From Kuafuiihalomonas sp964477875 (lineage in GTDB: Bacteria > Myxococcota > Kuafuiibacteriia > Kuafuiibacteriales > Kuafuiibacteriaceae): 8,569 bases of DNA. The position numbers were made by a program, and so were the translations under genes. The stretch covers positions 1 to 8,569 of the forward strand of contig CAYZFR010000170.1 of the NCBI GenBank assembly GCA_964477875.1, read 5' to 3'. Below are positions 6,264-8,569 of this stretch, one piece after another (positions within the stretch are counted from its first letter, which is position 1; each line of letters starts with the position of its first letter). Below the pieces are notes generated by a model that had not been told where the DNA came from, ran no database searches, and was given only the letters and a program-made list of their open reading frames with translations.

Positions 6264-7280
6264 CTAGAGAGACTTGATGTAGGCGATGAGCTGATTGATC
6301 TCTTCCGTGGTCAGCTGACCCTGAAACGAAGGCATGATCGGCGGGTAGCCCTTCACCAGCTTCTTTTGTGGGTACAGGATCGACTCGGTGACGTAGTCCT
6401 CATCGACCCTGACCACCTGCCCCGACTGCATCTCGTGCTGCTCGCCCCAGGACCCGTGCAGACTGGGGCAGGCCGCCCCGGGGTTTTGGTTGTGGCAGCC
6501 TACGCAGGCCTTCTGGGAGAACAGCGTTTCGCCGGCCGAGACCATCGAGGGATCCAGGCCTCCTTCCTCGTCCGCCTCGTCCGCCTCGTCCGCCTCCTCG
6601 GGCACCGTCAGCTGCGACGACACGCTGGCCAACAGGCGGTCCCCGGACACCGACTCGTCGCCTCGGATCCAGTCCTGGTACTCCTTGGCGCCCATGACCA
6701 CGACCTTGCCCACCATGCGGGAGTGTTCGGTGCCGCAGTACTCGGTGCAGAAGAGGTGATACTCGCCCCGCTCGGTGGCCTCGAACCACATCGAGCTGTA
6801 CCGGCCGGGGAGCACGTCCCGCTTCAACCGGAAGGCGGGGACGAAGAAGCTGTGAATCACGTCCTCCGACGTCATGGTCAGCTTGATCGGTGTGTCGACC
6901 GGGATGTGCATCTCGTTGATTTCCCGCTTCCCACTCGGGTGCTGGAGCTTCCACATCCACTGCTTGCCGGTGACGTAGATCTCGGTCGCGTCTTCGGGCG
7001 GGGTGTAGGCGTTGATGTACAGGCGCGCGCCCCACACAAAAAGAGCGGTCACGACGAAGGCCACCGGCATCGACCAGAGGACCTCGACCAGGGTATGGGT
7101 GTGGCCCCTGTCCCTCTCGTAGCGACCGGCGCCGCGGCGGTAGCGGATGGCAAAGAAGACCATCACCGCGGAGGTGGCGAAGAAGGCGAGTCCGCAGCTG
7201 AGCATGAAGAACCAGAAAAGCGCGTCGTACTGGCTGGAGAACGTGCTCGCGGACGGGGGAATGAATCGAACGGCACCCAT
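6264..7280 (-). CDS. coxB: Cytochrome c oxidase subunit II fused to cytochrome c (caa3 type)
   Basis: Accepts electrons from cytochrome c through the dinuclear CuA centre and passes them to subunit I of the terminal oxidase in the cytoplasmic membrane. About 338 residues from the ATG at 7280, whose MGAVRFIPPSASTF start is typical. Two transmembrane helices lie near 20-46 and 68-86, with the soluble domain outside. The CuA ligands are complete: His143, then CTEYCGTEHSRM at 178-189 (Cys178, Glu180, Cys182, His186, Met189). An acidic linker (DEADEADEE, about 229-239) leads to a C-terminal cytochrome c domain with CVGCH at 259-263 and a likely Met ligand in PPIMPSF near 316. A GTG at 7328 would add 16 residues without family support. 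coxA and coxC are not next to it; a methyltransferase gene follows instead. Confidence 0.93.
   Translation of the reverse strand: MGAVRFIPPSASTFSSQYDALFWFFMLSCGLAFFATSAVMVFFAIRYRRGAGRYERDRGHTHTLVEVLWSMPVAFVVTALFVWGARLYINAYTPPEDATEIYVTGKQWMWKLQHPSGKREINEMHIPVDTPIKLTMTSEDVIHSFFVPAFRLKRDVLPGRYSSMWFEATERGEYHLFCTEYCGTEHSRMVGKVVVMGAKEYQDWIRGDESVSGDRLLASVSSQLTVPEEADEADEADEEGGLDPSMVSAGETLFSQKACVGCHNQNPGAACPSLHGSWGEQHEMQSGQVVRVDEDYVTESILYPQKKLVKGYPPIMPSFQGQLTTEEINQLIAYIKSL
6566..6592. repeat. 9-bp microsatellite in the coxB linker
   Basis: Three perfect copies of CCTCGTCCG, encoding on the minus strand the acidic Glu-Ala-Asp repeat that joins the CuA domain to the cytochrome c domain. Copy number could change linker length in 3-residue steps without breaking the frame. 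Confidence 0.8.
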
Positions 7281-7403
7281 GTGAGTCGTTGGCCTCGGCG
7301 CGAAGATTCGCCCAGGACCGAAGGCCACGCAACAACAGTCGGAAGAGGGCTGGTCTCCTCGAGGCGGGACCCTGTCCGGTGCCGGGGGGACGAGTCGGTG
7401 GCT

Positions 7404-8153
7404 TCAGGCTTCGGGAGGCGGAGAATGGTTCGAAGCATGAGTCGTTGCCTCAGGATCGGGCGGCAAGACCAAACCTAGAGCCTCGTGCTCCTCGCGAAAG
7501 GCCGTGCCCCATGTCTTCGCGGCGAACAGGCCGGCCAATAACCAGAGCGCCCAGCTCAATCCGTAGCCCACGGGATGGAGCGCGGCGCTGCGGCCGCCGA
7601 CGATCCACGCCACCGAGAAGCCGCCCAGCGTCGAGAAGAGCAGCGACGGCAGCCGGGTCCGGATCGCCGCGATGGCGCGGAGCGTGAGGAGCGGTTCACC
7701 GACCGTCGTCTGGAGATCGTACAGCGTCGCCACGCAGGCGGCGGCGGGAAAGTAGGCCGCGAAGACGAGCAGCGCCACCGCCGCCGTGACGTGGTTGGGC
7801 AGGAGGGCGACCAGCGCCAGCAGCCCCAGCCCCACCACCCAGCTGGCCGCGAACAGGCGCACGGGCAAGAAGAGCATGCGCTCCAGGCGGGGCAGGGCGA
7901 CCTCGCGGCTCCAGGCTAGCGCGCCGTCGAAGCCGGTCTCCGCCATGTGGGCCATCAGATAGGCCTGGACCAGGTACAGGGCGAGCAGCCACAGGTGACG
8001 GCTTGCCTGGGCGATCCGACCCTCCGGCGCCCAAGCCGCCATGGTCCCCACGAGCCCCACCACGACGAGCCACAGCCAGGTCTTCCAGGCCGTAGGGCCC
8101 GTCAGCAGCGCGGAGGCCAGCTCATGCGTACTTCGTCGTCTTGACTTCTCCAT
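7404..8153 (-). CDS. Six-helix membrane protein of unknown function
   Basis: I do not recognise the family. The 249-residue product begins with a basic cytosolic stretch (MEKSRRRS) and has about six hydrophobic segments, near 25-42, 54-70, 102-119, 122-145, 170-187 and 196-213, then a polar, Pro-rich C-terminal tail (PPDPEATTHASNHSPPPEA). The short amphipathic loop WSREVALPRLERM (81-93) and the loop YDLQTTVGEPLLTLRAIA (145-162) recall integral membrane proteins that have several helices and cytoplasmic loops but no catalytic motif. No conserved polar residues point to a transporter or enzyme. It lies 123 bp upstream of coxB on the same strand, so a role near respiration or oxidase assembly is possible but unproven. 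Its start codon is only 28 bp from the divergent tRNA-Leu gene. Confidence 0.7.
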   Translation of the reverse strand: MEKSRRRSTHELASALLTGPTAWKTWLWLVVVGLVGTMAAWAPEGRIAQASRHLWLLALYLVQAYLMAHMAETGFDGALAWSREVALPRLERMLFLPVRLFAASWVVGLGLLALVALLPNHVTAAVALLVFAAYFPAAACVATLYDLQTTVGEPLLTLRAIAAIRTRLPSLLFSTLGGFSVAWIVGGRSAALHPVGYGLSWALWLLAGLFAAKTWGTAFREEHEALGLVLPPDPEATTHASNHSPPPEA

Positions 8154-8169
8154 CGCTGGAGCCCATAAA
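8141..8169 (+). promoter_or_regulatory. Sigma70-type promoter for tRNA-Leu
   Basis: TTGACT (8141-8146) and CATAAA (8164-8169) are separated by exactly 17 bp and lie just upstream of the tRNA, giving a transcription start near 8175-8178. The -35 box lies inside the first codons of the divergent membrane protein gene (start at 8153), so the two transcription units overlap at their 5' ends. Confidence 0.6.
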
Positions 8170-8181
8170 CCCGGTCCCCAC

Positions 8182-8265
8182 GCGGAAGTGGCGGAATTGG
8201 TAGACGCGCAGGATTCAGGTTTCTGTGGGCGTAAGCCCGTGAAGGTTCAAGTCCTTTCTTCCGCA
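8182..8265 (+). tRNA. tRNA-Leu (anticodon CAG)
   Basis: An 84-nt class II tRNA. The acceptor stem GCGGAAG (8182-8188) pairs perfectly with CTTCCGC (8258-8264), with discriminator A at 8265. The D-arm contains AATTGGTAGAC. The anticodon arm is CAGGA-TTCAGGT-TTCTG (8209-8225) with anticodon CAG at 8216-8218, reading CUG codons. The long variable arm GGGC-GTAA-GCCC is typical of leucine tRNAs. The T-arm GAAGG-TTCAAGT-CCTTT follows. The CCA end is not encoded. One G-T pair sits in the anticodon stem and another in the T-stem, both tolerable. Confidence 0.95.
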
Positions 8266-8285
8266 TGCCCGCCGCTGGAGGCTCC

Positions 8286-8569
8286 GTGAGCCGGCGCCGG
8301 GCAAGGTCTACACCATCTGAAGCACCGACGCGCCCAGGAGCGCGCGACGCCGAGCCCTCGATCGTCACCATGCCCGGGACCCAGGTGCGACCCGGCTTCT
8401 CCTTCGGGCGAAAGCTCGCTTTCGGGTCGGTGGGAGCGCTGCTGTTGGCCCTCGGGACATGGGCCCTCTGGCCCCAACCGACGACGGTGGCGCCGCCCAG
8501 CGCGAGTCAGCACCGCCCTAGGGGGGTGCTGAAAAACGGCTTCACCCGTCTGGCTGGCGGTCTTTCCGT
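8286..8569 (+). CDS. Partial open frame, N-terminus of a membrane-anchored protein running into the terminal repeat
   Basis: I do not recognise this gene. The frame starts at GTG 8286 (GGAGG 4 nt upstream) or, less likely, at ATG 8370, and stays open to the right edge. The first part is polar and basic, followed by one hydrophobic helix (SVGALLLALGTWALW) and a Pro/Thr/Ala-rich stretch, the usual look of an inner-membrane anchor with a periplasmic linker. At about 8518 it enters the terminal repeat without a stop and continues RGVLKNGFTRLAGGLS. So either the repeat is the natural continuation of this protein, or the gene was cut by insertion of the element and the rest is chimeric. It follows tRNA-Leu by 20 bp. 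Confidence 0.4.
   Translation, partial: MSRRRARSTPSEAPTRPGARDAEPSIVTMPGTQVRPGFSFGRKLAFGSVGALLLALGTWALWPQPTTVAPPSASQHRPRGVLKNGFTRLAGGLS
8508..8531. repeat. Palindrome centred on CCCTAGGG at the repeat boundary
   Basis: CAGCACCGCCCT and AGGGGGGTGCTG are reverse complements except at one position, forming a 24-bp near-perfect palindrome that spans the point where the right terminal repeat begins. The left end of the window has only the repeat half of it. Confidence 0.7.
8518..8569 (+). repeat. Right terminal copy of the dispersed repeat
   Basis: Starts CTAGGGGGGTGCTGAA and matches the inverted left end (51 down to 16) at 31 of 36 ungapped positions, then diverges. See the left copy for interpretation. 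The window ends about 52 bp into it, as expected where an assembler stops inside a multi-copy element. Confidence 0.7.

Noticed and set aside
6198..7478. Open frame of 426 codons on the plus strand opposite coxB
   Set aside because: It is antisense to an unmistakable coxB with intact CuA and heme motifs; long antisense frames are expected at this GC content. The translation is His/Arg/Gly-rich with no domain.
8182..8265. tRNA-Leu 3' end as an integration (att) site
   Set aside because: No duplicate of the tRNA 3' end and no integrase is visible in the window.
8041..8289. Plus-strand frame of 82 codons through tRNA-Leu (AEVAELVDAQDSGF)
   Set aside because: Typical false protein from the sense strand of a leucine tRNA.
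8267..8303. Rho-independent terminator after tRNA-Leu
   Set aside because: GC-rich inverted segments exist (GCCCG/CGGGC, GGCT/AGCC), but the stem is interrupted and no T-run follows.
8102..8371. Minus-strand frame of 89 codons over tRNA-Leu (KKGLEPSRAYAHRNLNPARL)
   Set aside because: This is the well-known spurious translation of the antisense strand of a leucine tRNA.

Overview
The window is GC-rich, gene-dense bacterial chromosome carrying mostly housekeeping genes. An aerobic caa3-type cytochrome oxidase subunit, an E. coli-type ArgG and a YebC of the 'MGR-F' subtype would fit a deltaproteobacterial/Myxococcota-like or other high-GC proteobacterial lineage. That placement is an impression from protein style, not a computed result. 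The sequence looks like a draft scaffold: it has a 100-N gap, and both ends break inside an imperfect inverted copy of the same repeat.

Layout. Left block, minus strand (about 2071 to 55): a two-CBS-domain protein, argininosuccinate synthase (argG) and a small unknown protein. Middle block, plus strand (2284 to 4003), divergent from the CBS gene: a CPBP-family membrane protease, a tiny single-span membrane protein overlapping it by ATGA, and yebC. Convergence zone (3975 to 4338): a tandem repeat of 133 bp units, each carrying the 3' tail of yebC plus a strong hairpin, interrupted by the N gap. Right block, minus strand (8153 to 4339): a six-helix membrane protein of unknown function, a CoxB-cytochrome c fusion, a SAM methyltransferase and a pirin. 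Far right, plus strand: tRNA-Leu(CAG) with a good sigma70-type promoter embedded in the start of the divergent membrane gene, then an open reading frame that runs off the edge through the terminal repeat.

How the genes relate. I see no dedicated multi-gene pathway and no convincing new defence, mobile or biosynthetic system. argG serves arginine synthesis. coxB would serve respiration, but the usual partner gene coxA is not beside it. yebC acts in translation or regulation. The features most worth attention are structural: the paired terminal repeats whose differences fall mostly at third codon positions; the yebC-tail tandem repeat whose copy number the assembly could not resolve; the ATGA-coupled microprotein; and a methyltransferase whose homologous N-terminus appears to extend upstream of any normal start codon.
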